Origin: Candidatus Poribacteria bacterium
GTDB taxonomy: Bacteria > Poribacteria > WGA-4E > WGA-3G
Assembly: GCA_022825665.1 (NCBI GenBank)
Contig: JAJDWI010000153.1
Span: forward strand, 1 to 64,000
Reading direction: 5' to 3'
DNA length: 64,000 bases
Under the pieces are notes generated by a model, which ran no database searches, was not told the DNA's origin, and worked only from the letters and a program-made list of their open reading frames with translations. This document shows, in pieces, positions 8,766 to 18,029 of the stretch. The position numbers and the translations under genes are program-made. Position 1 is the stretch's first letter. The number at the start of each line of letters is the position of its first letter.

Positions 8766-10145
8766 ATGACTCCACTCAAAATAGACTTTGACAAAGGCAC
8801 CCTTATCCTACAGAACGTCCCAGATGAAATCGAATCACAATTGCCAGATATCCTCTGGGACGAACGCACACTCACTTACCGAGCACCCGCCTACCGTTAT
8901 CGTCATATCGTCTCACAGTTACTGGCACATAATATACATTATGAGGATACAGCACGACAATTTACAATCAAACACTTCGACAACCAAAAAACAGTGTCAC
9001 CATACCCTTATCAATCTGAGGCTATTGACGCATGGCATGCTAACGGTAAGCGCGGCGTTATAAGTCTTCCAACAGGTGCAGGTAAGACTTTCATTGCCAT
9101 TTTACTAATTGCAGATACACAACGTCCAACCCTTGTGCATGTCCCGACAATTGATTTAATGCACCAATGGTCTGATGTGCTGAAAGAACATTTTGGAAAA
9201 GAGGTAGGACTTTACGGTGGTGGTCAACATGAATTGCATGATCTCACTGTAACAACTTATCAATCTGCTGTCATGCATGCACCGCACTACGGGAACCGAT
9301 TCGGATTTGCCATTTTCGACGAGTGTCATCACCTACCGGGAGATCAGTATCAATATGCAGCAATTAGTAGCATCGCTCCTTTTCGCTTAGGATTGACAGC
9401 AACACCAGAACGGGTTGATGGTAAGGAGCGTAGACTCTATGCACTTGTCGGGGATTGTTGTTATGAAGCAAAGGTGCAGGAACTTTCAGGGAAAACGCTT
9501 TCACCGTACCGAGTTGTTACTATCGCTGTTGATATGAAAGACACAGAGCGAATTCAGTATGAAGCGGCACGTCGTACCTACCTAAACTTCCTAAAACAAG
9601 CAAGGATTAACATGGGAGCACCGAAAGGTTGGCAAACATTCTTGTGGAAGTCCTCACAATCCGAAGCAGGAAGGACTGCTTTTAAAGCGTATCTTACACA
9701 GAAACAACTCAGTTTTGCCTCTACCACAAAACAGGAGTGGGTGTGGAAACTAATTCAGCGACATCGTGGTGACCGAATCATCATCTTCACACAGGATAAT
9801 GACACTGCATACCAACTTGGGAGGCACTTCATTTTGCCAGTTTTAACACATCAAACAAAGCCAAAAGAACGTAACTCCTTTCTGAACGGTTTTCGTGATG
9901 GAACATATTCCATCCTTGTCACCTCAAAAGTGTTGAATGAGGGTGTAGATGTGCCAGAAGCAAACGTTGCTATTATTGTCTCTGGAAGTGGAAGTGTGCG
10001 GGAACATGTGCAGCGGTTAGGACGTATCCTACGCAAACGGGAAGGCAAACAAGCGGTACTTTACGAACTTATTTCCAAGCGGACAAGCGAACAGTTTGTC
10101 AATAAACGTCGAAGGCAACACCACGCATACCAATCAAAATCGTAG
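8766..10145 (+). CDS. XPB/Rad25-type superfamily 2 DNA helicase
   Basis: A 459-residue SF2 helicase. Residues 1-75 resemble the short damage-recognition-like N-terminal domain of XPB proteins. Motif I is LPTGAGKTF (101-109), motif II DECHH (185-189), motif III TATPER (211-216). The second RecA domain has IIIFTQ, the SKVLNEGVDVPEA segment and motif VI QRLGRILRKREG. XPB unwinds DNA at lesions in nucleotide excision repair, and in archaea works with the nuclease Bax1. The next gene encodes a Bax1/DUF790 protein 26 bases downstream, which supports this assignment over a generic DEAD-box annotation. A repair role in this bacterium is inferred. Confidence 0.85.
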   Translation: MTPLKIDFDKGTLILQNVPDEIESQLPDILWDERTLTYRAPAYRYRHIVSQLLAHNIHYEDTARQFTIKHFDNQKTVSPYPYQSEAIDAWHANGKRGVISLPTGAGKTFIAILLIADTQRPTLVHVPTIDLMHQWSDVLKEHFGKEVGLYGGGQHELHDLTVTTYQSAVMHAPHYGNRFGFAIFDECHHLPGDQYQYAAISSIAPFRLGLTATPERVDGKERRLYALVGDCCYEAKVQELSGKTLSPYRVVTIAVDMKDTERIQYEAARRTYLNFLKQARINMGAPKGWQTFLWKSSQSEAGRTAFKAYLTQKQLSFASTTKQEWVWKLIQRHRGDRIIIFTQDNDTAYQLGRHFILPVLTHQTKPKERNSFLNGFRDGTYSILVTSKVLNEGVDVPEANVAIIVSGSGSVREHVQRLGRILRKREGKQAVLYELISKRTSEQFVNKRRRQHHAYQSKS

Positions 10146-10171
10146 GCACAGTCTCTGTGCAATCCAACATT

Positions 10172-11419
10172 ATGCTTACCAAAGATTTACTCATATATAA
10201 AATAAAAAACGGGCAAATATTTCCACAATTTGTTAATCCAACGGACACCATATTATTATCAATCGCTGAACAACTCATTACCAAATTTGAGGAATCGTTG
10301 AATGAACCAAGATCATCGTTATTGGAAGCAAGTAAGCATATAATTGAAAGCACATCGGGAATCCTTATTGTCAAGCGCGGACTTGAGAAACTTCTGTTAG
10401 ATAGAACAGAGTTTGATACCACACCTAACACAGAACTCATTGCATTCCGCCAAAAACTCTTCTCGAAAACAAGCCAACTGCTTTCACAAGAACAGTTTCC
10501 AAATTTTGAGGACTATCAGCAGAGAGTCTTACAGATAGTAAAGGACGAAATGCATTATGAGACGGAACATTTAGATGAAAGACTATATGAGGATCTACCG
10601 AGTTGGCAACCGATTATGTCATTTAAAACACTTTCCCCTGAACACCTGCTTCATCGCTACAATACTGCACAGGTACAAGGGTTACTCCTCCATTGTAATA
10701 CACTTACATTAAAACTCACTGATTCCATGACAGCCGAACTCCGTCAGTTGTTTAAATATCTTAGATTCAATCAACTCCTTTCCACAATTCGTAAGGATAA
10801 AGACGGAAACGATGATGTGTTCCAGATTACAGTAGACGGTCCACTTAACCTATTCTACAAAACGAAGCGGTACGGTATGAATTTGGCTAACTTCTTCGTT
10901 GCTGTGCTACATCAACCGAAATGGGAACTCGCAGCAGAGATTCAGTTTCGAAATAAACGAAGTTCACGGTTACACCTTGATGAATCGTGCGGGATAAAAC
11001 CTATTTCACAACAATTCCTCGCCTACATTCCTGATGACATTCAACTCTTTCAGGAGATGCTCCACAACAAAACCGATGAATGGAAAATACGTCCAGGAAG
11101 TCAGTTTCTACCTTTACCCGGAGATTATTACTGTTTTCCAGACTATCAATTGGACCACAGTAGTGGTGTGGAAGTAGCGATCGAATTATTCCATCCATGG
11201 CATCAAGGACATCTTCTTGCCAGACTTAATACACTGTCAGAACATACTAATACACCTCTTATCCTTGGTGTCTCTAAGGAATTAGAGAAAAAACCGATAA
11301 TTGCAGATGCATTAGATGAATCTTCCTATTTTTCAGAATTCGGTTTCACGTTCCGAGATGTTCCGACAATGGGTTCATTGCTACCTATACTTAACACACT
11401 GGTTGACGATAACCTTTAG
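10172..11419 (+). CDS. Bax1-like nuclease (DUF790), XPB partner
   Basis: A 415-residue protein with the DUF790 pattern: it opens LLIYKIKNGQIFPQFVN, has the mid-protein motif RYNTAQVQGLLLH, and ends with a nuclease-like segment where PDY (about 323) is followed by EVAIELFHPWHQGHLLARL. Bax1 is the structure-specific nuclease that binds archaeal XPB, so this gene and its neighbour form a repair-type pair. Where many relatives have Lys in the YLxRK position, this copy appears to have Arg (LLARL). The track's GTG 10157 is possible, but ATG 10172 fits the family N-terminus better. No strong ribosome site is seen for either, suggesting coupling to the helicase. Confidence 0.78.
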   Translation: MLTKDLLIYKIKNGQIFPQFVNPTDTILLSIAEQLITKFEESLNEPRSSLLEASKHIIESTSGILIVKRGLEKLLLDRTEFDTTPNTELIAFRQKLFSKTSQLLSQEQFPNFEDYQQRVLQIVKDEMHYETEHLDERLYEDLPSWQPIMSFKTLSPEHLLHRYNTAQVQGLLLHCNTLTLKLTDSMTAELRQLFKYLRFNQLLSTIRKDKDGNDDVFQITVDGPLNLFYKTKRYGMNLANFFVAVLHQPKWELAAEIQFRNKRSSRLHLDESCGIKPISQQFLAYIPDDIQLFQEMLHNKTDEWKIRPGSQFLPLPGDYYCFPDYQLDHSSGVEVAIELFHPWHQGHLLARLNTLSEHTNTPLILGVSKELEKKPIIADALDESSYFSEFGFTFRDVPTMGSLLPILNTLVDDNL

Positions 11420-11501
11420 ATATACGACCCATTCAATCTTGATTACCCTATCAGATTCTGGTAGAATAGAGACAAGCGATACTGACAACAAGGAAATGAT
11501 T

Positions 11502-13100
11502 ATGAGATGTTTCGAAACACGAGGTCCTGTGAATCCAGAAAAGAACTACGTGGTTTCACGAACTGAGGAAACTGCTGATTTCATTAACCGTATCAAAATG
11601 GGAAGATATATCGTTCTCTTCGCACCTCGCCAGACCGGAAAAACTACCTTTTTCAAACAGGCAATTAATATACTGGTAACAGATGAGCCAAATATTATTC
11701 CAATCCAAATGAATTTTGACACGTATGCAGAACTCTCCATGTCAGAGTTTTATGAATGTCTCTATGAAGATCTTCGCGAAGAAATAGTTAATGTTTTTGA
11801 TCGGCGTGACAGCGTTCCTCCTGATACACTAACTGAATTATTAGATGATACAATACTCACTAATGCTTTCTCAATGAGAAGGTTTTTTAGTAAATTTGAA
11901 AGAGTTCTGAATAACCAAAAAGTTTTGCTCATTATTGACGAGTTTGATGGTATCCCACAAGACGCTGTTAGTGGGTTTCTTAATGCACTCCGCCATGTCT
12001 ACCTTTCTGATAATCTTCATTGCCCGTACAGTGTCGGCATTGTTGGTGTTAAGAGTATTGCTCAACTAAATTATGACCGGTCTATTTCTCCATTCAATAT
12101 CCAAGATGATTTCAACTTGCCCAACTTCACACTCAAGCAGATACAAGAACTTTTTTCACAGTATACCGAAGAAACAGGACAAGACTTTACACCAGAAGTC
12201 ATTGAAATAATACAAAAACAGACCGGAGGTCAGCCCTTCCTTGTCAGTCGATTCGGACAGATTCTCACTGAAGAACTTGGCATCCCGAAGACCGAAACAA
12301 TTTGCATGGAACACTTTTTACACGCACATTCCCGCATTTTTCAAGAACGAAACGTCAACTTTGAACATCTGCTTACGAATGTTCGTCAAGAACCACGTTT
12401 CAAAAGTATTCTCATGAAGATCATATCTTTTGAGAGTGGTGTTCCCTTCAATCTGTATGATGACCTTATGAATGAACTCATCACTTATGGTATCATAGCA
12501 AAAGGAAAAGACGATCTGTGTGAGATTGTCAACCCAATTTATCAGCAATGCATCTTACAAGCATTTAGACCGTTGATAAACGGACTTGAAAATGAATACT
12601 TTCTTGAAGGGACTGATTTTAAGGATTATCTCTCACCAACAGGATATATTGATTTGGAACGATTGCTTGATAATTTCCGTGATTTCATTGCTCGCGTGGG
12701 CTTTCGGATACTTCAAGTGCCAGATACACCACAAGAGTTCGTCGGACAGGACTTGCTTTATGCATACCTTGACCAATTCGTTAGCATTGTTCGCGGTGCG
12801 ATGTATCTTGAAGTGCAAACCGGACGAGGTAGAATCGACCTTATCATTTGCCATAATGGACGAAAATACATCGTAGAGACAAAAATATGGGAAGGTGAAA
12901 GACGATATCAGTCGGGAAAAAAACAACTGATGACATATTTAAAATTAGAACAAGCGATAGAAGGATACTACGTTGTTTTTGACCATCGTGAAACCCCTAC
13001 TTCATTGACAGAAATGGAAACAGAGGAAAATATTACGATTCGTAGTTACGTAATTCCTGTAGTGCAAGAACGTCCTTCTTCCACATCATCCATACCTTGA
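11502..13100 (+). CDS. AAA-like ATPase fused to a PD-(D/E)XK nuclease domain
   Basis: A 532-residue protein. The N-terminal half is an AAA/STAND-type NTPase: Walker A APRQTGKTT at 41-49 and Walker B LLIIDEFDG near residue 140. The C-terminal 120 residues carry GRGRIDLII followed by YIVETKIW, the D...ExK arrangement of PD-(D/E)XK nucleases. The track starts at 11316, inside the Bax1 gene. ATG 11502 is preferred, with AAGGA seven bases upstream; ATG 11496 is the alternative. Such ATPase-nuclease fusions are common in mobile or defence-related contexts. Whether it works with XPB-Bax1 is unknown, but the three genes run in the same direction with short gaps. Confidence 0.75.
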   Translation: MRCFETRGPVNPEKNYVVSRTEETADFINRIKMGRYIVLFAPRQTGKTTFFKQAINILVTDEPNIIPIQMNFDTYAELSMSEFYECLYEDLREEIVNVFDRRDSVPPDTLTELLDDTILTNAFSMRRFFSKFERVLNNQKVLLIIDEFDGIPQDAVSGFLNALRHVYLSDNLHCPYSVGIVGVKSIAQLNYDRSISPFNIQDDFNLPNFTLKQIQELFSQYTEETGQDFTPEVIEIIQKQTGGQPFLVSRFGQILTEELGIPKTETICMEHFLHAHSRIFQERNVNFEHLLTNVRQEPRFKSILMKIISFESGVPFNLYDDLMNELITYGIIAKGKDDLCEIVNPIYQQCILQAFRPLINGLENEYFLEGTDFKDYLSPTGYIDLERLLDNFRDFIARVGFRILQVPDTPQEFVGQDLLYAYLDQFVSIVRGAMYLEVQTGRGRIDLIICHNGRKYIVETKIWEGERRYQSGKKQLMTYLKLEQAIEGYYVVFDHRETPTSLTEMETEENITIRSYVIPVVQERPSSTSSIP

Positions 13101-13106
13101 TTTCAA

Positions 13107-13250
13107 ATGGAAACAACTACCCAACATACATCACATATCACAATTGACGGATATAAGGATGGAGTCAATAGTGTTGCTTACAGTCCCGATGGAGAAACTC
13201 TTGCGAGCGGCAGTGAGGATGGTACAGCACGTCTGTGGAATCTTGACTAA
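13107..13250 (+). pseudogene. Single WD40 repeat remnant
   Basis: A 47-codon ORF, below the track cutoff, from ATG 13107 to TAA 13250. It encodes one textbook WD40 blade: VNSVAYSPDGETLASGSEDG then TARLWNLD. A functional WD40 propeller needs about seven blades, so this is best read as a relic of a larger protein or of a recombination event. It starts six bases after the ATPase-nuclease stop. WD40 arrays are known to be fused to AAA/STAND ATPases, so it may once have belonged to that gene. Confidence 0.65.
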
Positions 13251-13272
13251 ATTTTTTCGTTTAATTGCAGTG

Positions 13273-13301
13273 TTGACATAATTTCTGATTTCAACTACAC
13301 T
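13273..13301 (+). promoter_or_regulatory. Putative sigma70 promoter for the ThuA/racemase genes
   Basis: A perfect TTGACA, a 17-base spacer and TACACT, about 70 bases before the ThuA start. Strong match in box sequence and spacing. Confidence 0.55.
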
Positions 13302-13373
13302 GATGTCTAACGGATAGGTCTATTGGTCTGTTCTCATGATATTAACCCGTTCGCTTTTCTATCGGAGGAAATT

Positions 13374-14021
13374 ATGTCAAAAATTCTCGTGTTATCTGGT
13401 GAAAACCATCGCTTCAATGCGAGCGCAAGTGTGATTCACGGTTTTCTTGATGAAGATGCAGAAATATCAGCGACGTTAACTGATGATAAAGATATCTTAG
13501 CGTCCAAAGAGTTAGATGACTACGATGTGTGTGTCTTTGGTACAGGTTTTACACGTTCGGAGCGTCAGGAAGATGGTACATCCAAACGTGTTCCAGATTT
13601 GACCGCTGCTCAAGAAGACGGTCTGTTTCAGTTTGTTGAGGGTGGCAAAGGATTAGTCGGTATTCATGGCACTGCTTGGTGGATAGGAGGACGCGCCGTT
13701 GACCTGATTGGTGGTCACGCAAACTGGCATCCGCCAGGTTCCACATTTACTGTGCATATTGAGGACACAGAACACCCTACAACCCAAGGTGTTTCTGATT
13801 TTGACGTTGAGGATGAAATATATGTCTCAGCACATGATCCACACATTCATGTATTAGCTACTGCGAAATGGTTTGGAAAGGCACACCCGATGGCGTGGGT
13901 TAAGTCTTACGGTTCTGGTAAGGTATTTTATACCACCTTGGGACATGGACCAGGTACTTTTGAGCGTTTAGGTATGCAGAAGTTTCTTACAAATGCAGTC
14001 AGATGGGCAGCGACATCTTGA
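13374..14021 (+). CDS. ThuA-like domain protein
   Basis: A 215-residue protein of the trehalose-utilisation ThuA-like family, which has a class I glutamine-amidotransferase-like fold. Typical family pieces are VCVFGTGF, GLFQFVEGGKGLVGIHGTAWW, the DLIGGHANWHPPG segment and the end motif GSGKVFYTTLGHGPGTF. Start ATG 13374 is chosen because GGAGGAA sits just upstream; the track's 13323 start lacks one. The exact reaction of ThuA-like proteins is unclear, though some are needed for sugar breakdown. A mandelate-racemase-like gene follows eight bases later, so a joint role in sugar or sugar-acid catabolism is likely. Confidence 0.82.
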   Translation: MSKILVLSGENHRFNASASVIHGFLDEDAEISATLTDDKDILASKELDDYDVCVFGTGFTRSERQEDGTSKRVPDLTAAQEDGLFQFVEGGKGLVGIHGTAWWIGGRAVDLIGGHANWHPPGSTFTVHIEDTEHPTTQGVSDFDVEDEIYVSAHDPHIHVLATAKWFGKAHPMAWVKSYGSGKVFYTTLGHGPGTFERLGMQKFLTNAVRWAATS

Positions 14022-14029
14022 ATTAGAAA

Positions 14030-15118
14030 ATGCCCACGTTAAAGATCAAATCCATAGAAACGGAAATCATTCCAGTCAACCACCGCGGCAATTGGTTGTT
14101 CATAAGGTTACACGCTGAAGATGGAACAATCGGCATCGGTGAAGCTTCTCACGGTAGAGACGACAAAGGTGTTATACACCAGATTGAAACTTTGAAACCC
14201 AGACTCGTTGGGTGGAATGTATTTGAACTTGAGAACTTTCGCAGTCGTTTCTTTCGTGAGAGTGAAGGACACACTTATCATACTGCGTATAGTGGCATTG
14301 AACAAGCGATGTGGGACTTGGCAGGGAAAGCGTTAGAGATTCCGATTTATCAACTATTGGGTGGCAAGTGTCGAAATCGGATTCGTCTTTATGCGAATAT
14401 AAACCGTGCAACGGTAGATCGGAGTCCGCAAGGTTTCACAAAGAATGCTGAACAAGCAGTCGCTGAAGGATTTACAGCAATTAAATGTGCACCGTTTGAT
14501 GGCGTTTCAGCTTCTGATATAGAAAAGTCTACACTTACCCATGCTATCCACCAAGGAATTGAACGAATTCGTGCTATCCGAACTGCCATTGGTCCTGAGA
14601 TTGACCTATTAGTGGATTGTCACAGTCGATTTAATCCGGGACTTATTATCCAAACTTCAAAAGCATTGGACGATCTGAACCTGTTTTGGATTGAAGATCC
14701 TGTTCCGTTGAATGATCTTGACGCGGTTGCACATGTAAGTCAATCTACTTCCATGCCAATTGCAACAGGGGAACGTTTACGTACTCTGACTGAATTCGAT
14801 AGGCTGCTAAAATATGGACGTGTTGACTATATTTTACCAGATGTTAAACATGTCGGCGGTTTATTAGGATTGAAGAAGATAGCAACCCTTGCTGAAACTA
14901 CAAATGTAAAGGTAACACCTCATAATCCGAGTGGTCCGGTTGCGACAGCAGCAAGTGTGCAGTGTATGGCAAGTGTACCAAATTTTGGTATCCTTGAGTT
15001 CGCTTGGGGTGAGGTGGATTGGCGTAGTAAACTTGTTGATCCATCTGAAACAATTATTAACGGTTTTATTGAACTTTCTACACTGCCTGGATTGGGATCA
15101 ACCCTCAAATCATTGTAA
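14030..15118 (+). CDS. Mandelate racemase/muconate lactonizing-like enzyme (enolase superfamily)
   Basis: A 362-residue enolase-superfamily protein with the capping domain at 1-125 and the barrel after it. Metal-binding acids are readable in order: LLVDCHSRF (Asp), WIEDPVP (Glu) and ATGERL (Glu). The general-base candidates are the Lys of FTAIKCAPFDG and the His of VTPHNPSGP. Enzymes of this group abstract a proton alpha to a carboxylate, commonly dehydrating sugar acids or racemising acids. The substrate is not readable. It is eight bases after ThuA and is followed by two lipoprotein genes in the same direction. Confidence 0.85.
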   Translation: MPTLKIKSIETEIIPVNHRGNWLFIRLHAEDGTIGIGEASHGRDDKGVIHQIETLKPRLVGWNVFELENFRSRFFRESEGHTYHTAYSGIEQAMWDLAGKALEIPIYQLLGGKCRNRIRLYANINRATVDRSPQGFTKNAEQAVAEGFTAIKCAPFDGVSASDIEKSTLTHAIHQGIERIRAIRTAIGPEIDLLVDCHSRFNPGLIIQTSKALDDLNLFWIEDPVPLNDLDAVAHVSQSTSMPIATGERLRTLTEFDRLLKYGRVDYILPDVKHVGGLLGLKKIATLAETTNVKVTPHNPSGPVATAASVQCMASVPNFGILEFAWGEVDWRSKLVDPSETIINGFIELSTLPGLGSTLKSL

Positions 15119-15147
15119 TAAAGAACAACTATAGGAGGAAGATGCAA

Positions 15148-15894
15148 ATGAAACTATTAACACTTCTTAATCTCTTTCTAATAGTATGTTTGTTTGGATG
15201 TCTTGGAAGCCAACAAACTGCAACACAATCTACCGAAACAGGGACATCGTCTACTGATGAAGATACATCAAGTACGCTCGCGATGATTGAACTATCATCA
15301 CCAAAGACAACCTATCCTGTTCAAGACCCGATTCCGCTTGAACTTACCACTACAAACGGTAAGTTCGATCTGCTTGTCCCGATTTCCAGTGTTACAATGC
15401 AAAGGGCATTCAGACAACTTACAGTCACAGATAGCAACGGTCAGATTGTTATGATCAAAAAACCGATTCCGCTTAGTAATACCATGAAAACGCTCTATAA
15501 AACTGGAAAATCTGTTCGATGTGTCCAAGGGTTAGATATGAAAGCGGGAACAACACATACAGTTGAATTAGAGAATCTACAGACACACTATAAACTTGAA
15601 CCCGGTAGTTATACAGTCCAAGTAAAGCTTGAATTAGAGGTATACCGTGAATTCATGCAGGATCAGCATCCTGAAATAATTGAATTAGAACGTGAGATCT
15701 TTGGTATTCAGAATAGCAAGAATCCACAGTTTACACCCGATGTAAAAAAAGAGGCAATTGGTTATACTCAAGACCAAATAGACTTAATGAAAGAAAAATA
15801 TAAAGATGAATTGCAGGACATTTATCTGCCATTGAATGCACGTCGGGGTAAAGCTTTACTTGAATCCAATACCATTTCTCTTACTATACAATAG
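15148..15894 (+). CDS. Hypothetical lipoprotein
   Basis: A 248-residue predicted lipoprotein. The signal peptide LLTLLNLFLIVCLFGC ends at a lipobox with Cys18 (counting from ATG 15148), then a Ser/Thr/Gln-rich linker. The middle resembles a beta-sandwich domain (ISLE-like strands around TYPVQDPIPLELTTTNGK), and the C-terminus is helical and charged. No family is recognised. ATG 15148 is chosen over ATG 15142 because AGGAGGA is better spaced from it. The gene lies 29 bases after the racemase gene and eight bases before another lipoprotein, so they may share a transcript. Confidence 0.7.
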   Translation: MKLLTLLNLFLIVCLFGCLGSQQTATQSTETGTSSTDEDTSSTLAMIELSSPKTTYPVQDPIPLELTTTNGKFDLLVPISSVTMQRAFRQLTVTDSNGQIVMIKKPIPLSNTMKTLYKTGKSVRCVQGLDMKAGTTHTVELENLQTHYKLEPGSYTVQVKLELEVYREFMQDQHPEIIELEREIFGIQNSKNPQFTPDVKKEAIGYTQDQIDLMKEKYKDELQDIYLPLNARRGKALLESNTISLTIQ

Positions 15895-15902
15895 AGGCGA
15901 AC

Positions 15903-16568
15903 ATGAAGACATTAATGGTTTTAGGTGCGCTACTTCTCATTTTTAGTAGTTGTATCAGCCAAACGACACAGAGTACTCAGAATTCTCAAAACACTCCAAA
16001 TATACAAGAGGAACGTGAGGATTTGCTTGAATCTTACGGAGAGATTCGACGGGATCAGGATAAACAGACGCATGAATATGCAGTGCGCGATCAGTTGATT
16101 GGTAAATGGCAACTTGTTAGTCTCGCATTTGAGGAGGGTGATATACCGGAACCAAAGTTAGCTATTAAAGTGTCACTTGCTGCAACTGCACGTCAGAACC
16201 TGATTCTTGAATTCTTCAATGAATATGCTCGTTATGGATTTCGCGGGAATAGTCGTGGTATAGAAGTAGGCGGAGATTATGACATTAGAAGTTTTCTCTA
16301 TGCAGAAAATCTGTATCCTATAATATCTTTTACACGTCGCCAAGGTGAAAATATTGACCGTTTCTTATTAGGTGAGGCAGCGAGACGTGATGAAAGCGAT
16401 GTTCCTTTTTCAAGAGATTTAATCCCGGGTATCCATGTCTCATTTTCTAAAGGTGAATCTGATATTGAAGATATATTGCATTTGACGCGTTACGGAAGGA
16501 TGGAACTGCATCCCGAAGGTTGGGGAATGACGGGTAAAATTCGCTGTACTTTCCGAAAAATTAAATAG
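15903..16568 (+). CDS. Hypothetical lipoprotein
   Basis: A 221-residue predicted lipoprotein with signal MKTLMVLGALLLIFSSC (lipobox Cys17) and a low-complexity TQSTQNSQ linker. From residue 60 it contains DQLIGKWQLVSLAFEEGDIPEP, similar in style to lipocalin-like proteins that begin 'GtWkLvs', but I would not assign a family on that alone. It ends 19 bases before the convergent PHP gene. An AGAGGCGA site precedes the start. Function unknown; the pairing with the preceding lipoprotein suggests an envelope role. Confidence 0.68.
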   Translation: MKTLMVLGALLLIFSSCISQTTQSTQNSQNTPNIQEEREDLLESYGEIRRDQDKQTHEYAVRDQLIGKWQLVSLAFEEGDIPEPKLAIKVSLAATARQNLILEFFNEYARYGFRGNSRGIEVGGDYDIRSFLYAENLYPIISFTRRQGENIDRFLLGEAARRDESDVPFSRDLIPGIHVSFSKGESDIEDILHLTRYGRMELHPEGWGMTGKIRCTFRKIK

Positions 16569-16587
16569 GTAATTTTGTATAATGATG

Positions 16588-17355
16588 TTAAAATGGACTG
16601 GTTGGATGCCAAAGATGTTCTTCTGTCACTCCCAAATCTTCTAAAATTGGTGCAAGCAGTGATAGTTCTTCCAACTGCTTTGTGTTATGTGCATCACTCC
16701 CGATGAGCAATTTTACATCCCTTTCCATGCAAAGTTGATAGAATTCAATAAGATGCTGTTGATTGTACCGTACCATCTTAGGACTGATTTCTACTCCCAA
16801 CCCACGTTGAGATACAAGATCAAGTTGATAAATCAACCTTTTCTGTTCAATGTTACGCATCATTTCCTGTCCGAAAGCACTAAGTTCCTCTTTAGAAAAC
16901 TGAAAAACATTAGGTGAAAGAAGAAATGGGTGGACGATTGCATCAGTGATTGGACATGCCACCGCTGCTTCAAACATATAAATTTCGTGGAGTGCTACAC
17001 GTCGCGGGTCTCGGAAGTTTTTTGGTTGTGCAACGCCGCGTAAATGATAATGATTTGGAGCCATCAGGACATAATCAAAATATGAAGCCAAACGGATGGA
17101 AATTGAGGTAACCTGATATTCCAGCATCTGAGACTCAACACCAAAGTGCACTTCAATTGAAGGTTCAGCTGCCTTTATTGCTTGGTGTGCGGCTTGTATT
17201 GTCTTTATTTTGGATTGATAACTGTAATCGTGGTCGGTTATTCCGATTGATTCAATTCCACGTATCTTTTGAAGTTGGATAATTTTTTCTATATTGAACT
17301 CATTGTCCGCGCATCCAGAAAGTTGTGTATGAATATGGTAGTCACAACTATACAT
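16588..17355 (-). CDS. PHP-domain phosphoesterase
   Basis: A 255-residue PHP (polymerase and histidinol phosphatase) domain protein. The metal-binding motifs are in place: DYHIHTQLSG near the start, GITDHDY, later HFGVESQ, IVHPF and LLIGSDAHNT. These enzymes hydrolyse phosphomonoesters or phosphodiesters using up to three metal ions; histidinol phosphatase-like activity is one option. ATG 17355 is chosen because GAAGGAG lies six bases before it, and the extra five residues in the track come from a TTG. The gene is monocistronic by appearance, convergent with the lipoprotein and divergent from the complex I operon. Confidence 0.8.
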   Translation of the reverse strand: MYSCDYHIHTQLSGCADNEFNIEKIIQLQKIRGIESIGITDHDYSYQSKIKTIQAAHQAIKAAEPSIEVHFGVESQMLEYQVTSISIRLASYFDYVLMAPNHYHLRGVAQPKNFRDPRRVALHEIYMFEAAVACPITDAIVHPFLLSPNVFQFSKEELSAFGQEMMRNIEQKRLIYQLDLVSQRGLGVEISPKMVRYNQQHLIEFYQLCMERDVKLLIGSDAHNTKQLEELSLLAPILEDLGVTEEHLWHPTSPF

Positions 17356-17516
17356 TTCGTACTCCTTCAAACTGTTTCATTCCTAATAAATTATTGCAAA
17401 CTTTTATATATATTGCAAGCAAAAATTTGTTAAACCAAGGAACTGTAAACAATACTTTCTGAAGAAACGCTGGATTCTGTAAGATAACGGAAACACGTGA
17501 GTCGTCTTTTTTTTCC

Positions 17517-17546
17517 TTGCAAATTACGTTAATGTTAAGATATAAT
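17517..17546 (+). promoter_or_regulatory. Putative promoter of the nuo operon
   Basis: TTGCAA, an 18-base spacer and TATAAT, in the 263-base gap between the PHP and nuoA genes. The predicted leader to nuoA is about 65 bases. No other structure stands out in this gap. Confidence 0.55.
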
Positions 17547-17618
17547 TGATACGATAAAAACACGATTCTAACAAGACTGACAGAAACTTCGTCCCTCCTG
17601 TAACGAGGATAAGATAAA

Positions 17619-18029
17619 ATGCTGTTTAATTTTGCCAATGTTCTGATTTTCCTAATTGTCGGATGCATATTTGTCGTTCTCAATTTAACTGTTTCTCGCC
17701 TCTTACATACAAAGTTATTTTCAGGAGAAAAAAATATCCCTTATGAATGCGGGGAAGACCCCATAGGCGACACACGAATAAAATTCAATACCCGTTTCTA
17801 TGTCATTGCACTTATATTCCTAATTTTTGATGTTGAAGTGGTATTCCTTCTTCCATGGGCAGTAGTTTTCCGAGATTTTGGTCTCTTTGCTTTTTTAGAG
17901 ATGCTTGTCTTTATCACTATCTTGTTAGTTGGTCTTGCGTATGTGTGGGCAAAAGGTGACCTTGAGTGGATCCGTTCTACACAGTTAGAGGTGCAATCCA
18001 TCCAAAGGGAGGAAGGCTATGATAATTGA
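17619..18029 (+). CDS. nuoA: NADH-quinone oxidoreductase subunit A
   Basis: A 136-residue inner-membrane protein with three hydrophobic segments and the family's conserved loop [20 protein letters not shown], which carries the Cys of the quinone-gate region. NuoA is part of the membrane arm at the junction with the quinone site. The C-terminal tail (from WAKGDLEW on) is somewhat longer than usual. A GAGG site lies about ten bases upstream of ATG. It is first in an eleven-gene operon and overlaps nuoB by 11 bases. Confidence 0.93.
   Translation: MLFNFANVLIFLIVGCIFVVLNLTVSRLLHTKLFSGEKNIPYECGEDPIGDTRIKFNTRFYVIALIFLIFDVEVVFLLPWAVVFRDFGLFAFLEMLVFITILLVGLAYVWAKGDLEWIRSTQLEVQSIQREEGYDN

Noticed and set aside
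17348-17683. 111-residue minus-strand ORF upstream of PHP
   Set aside because: Covers the nuo promoter and the start of nuoA, has no recognisable domain and conflicts with better genes.
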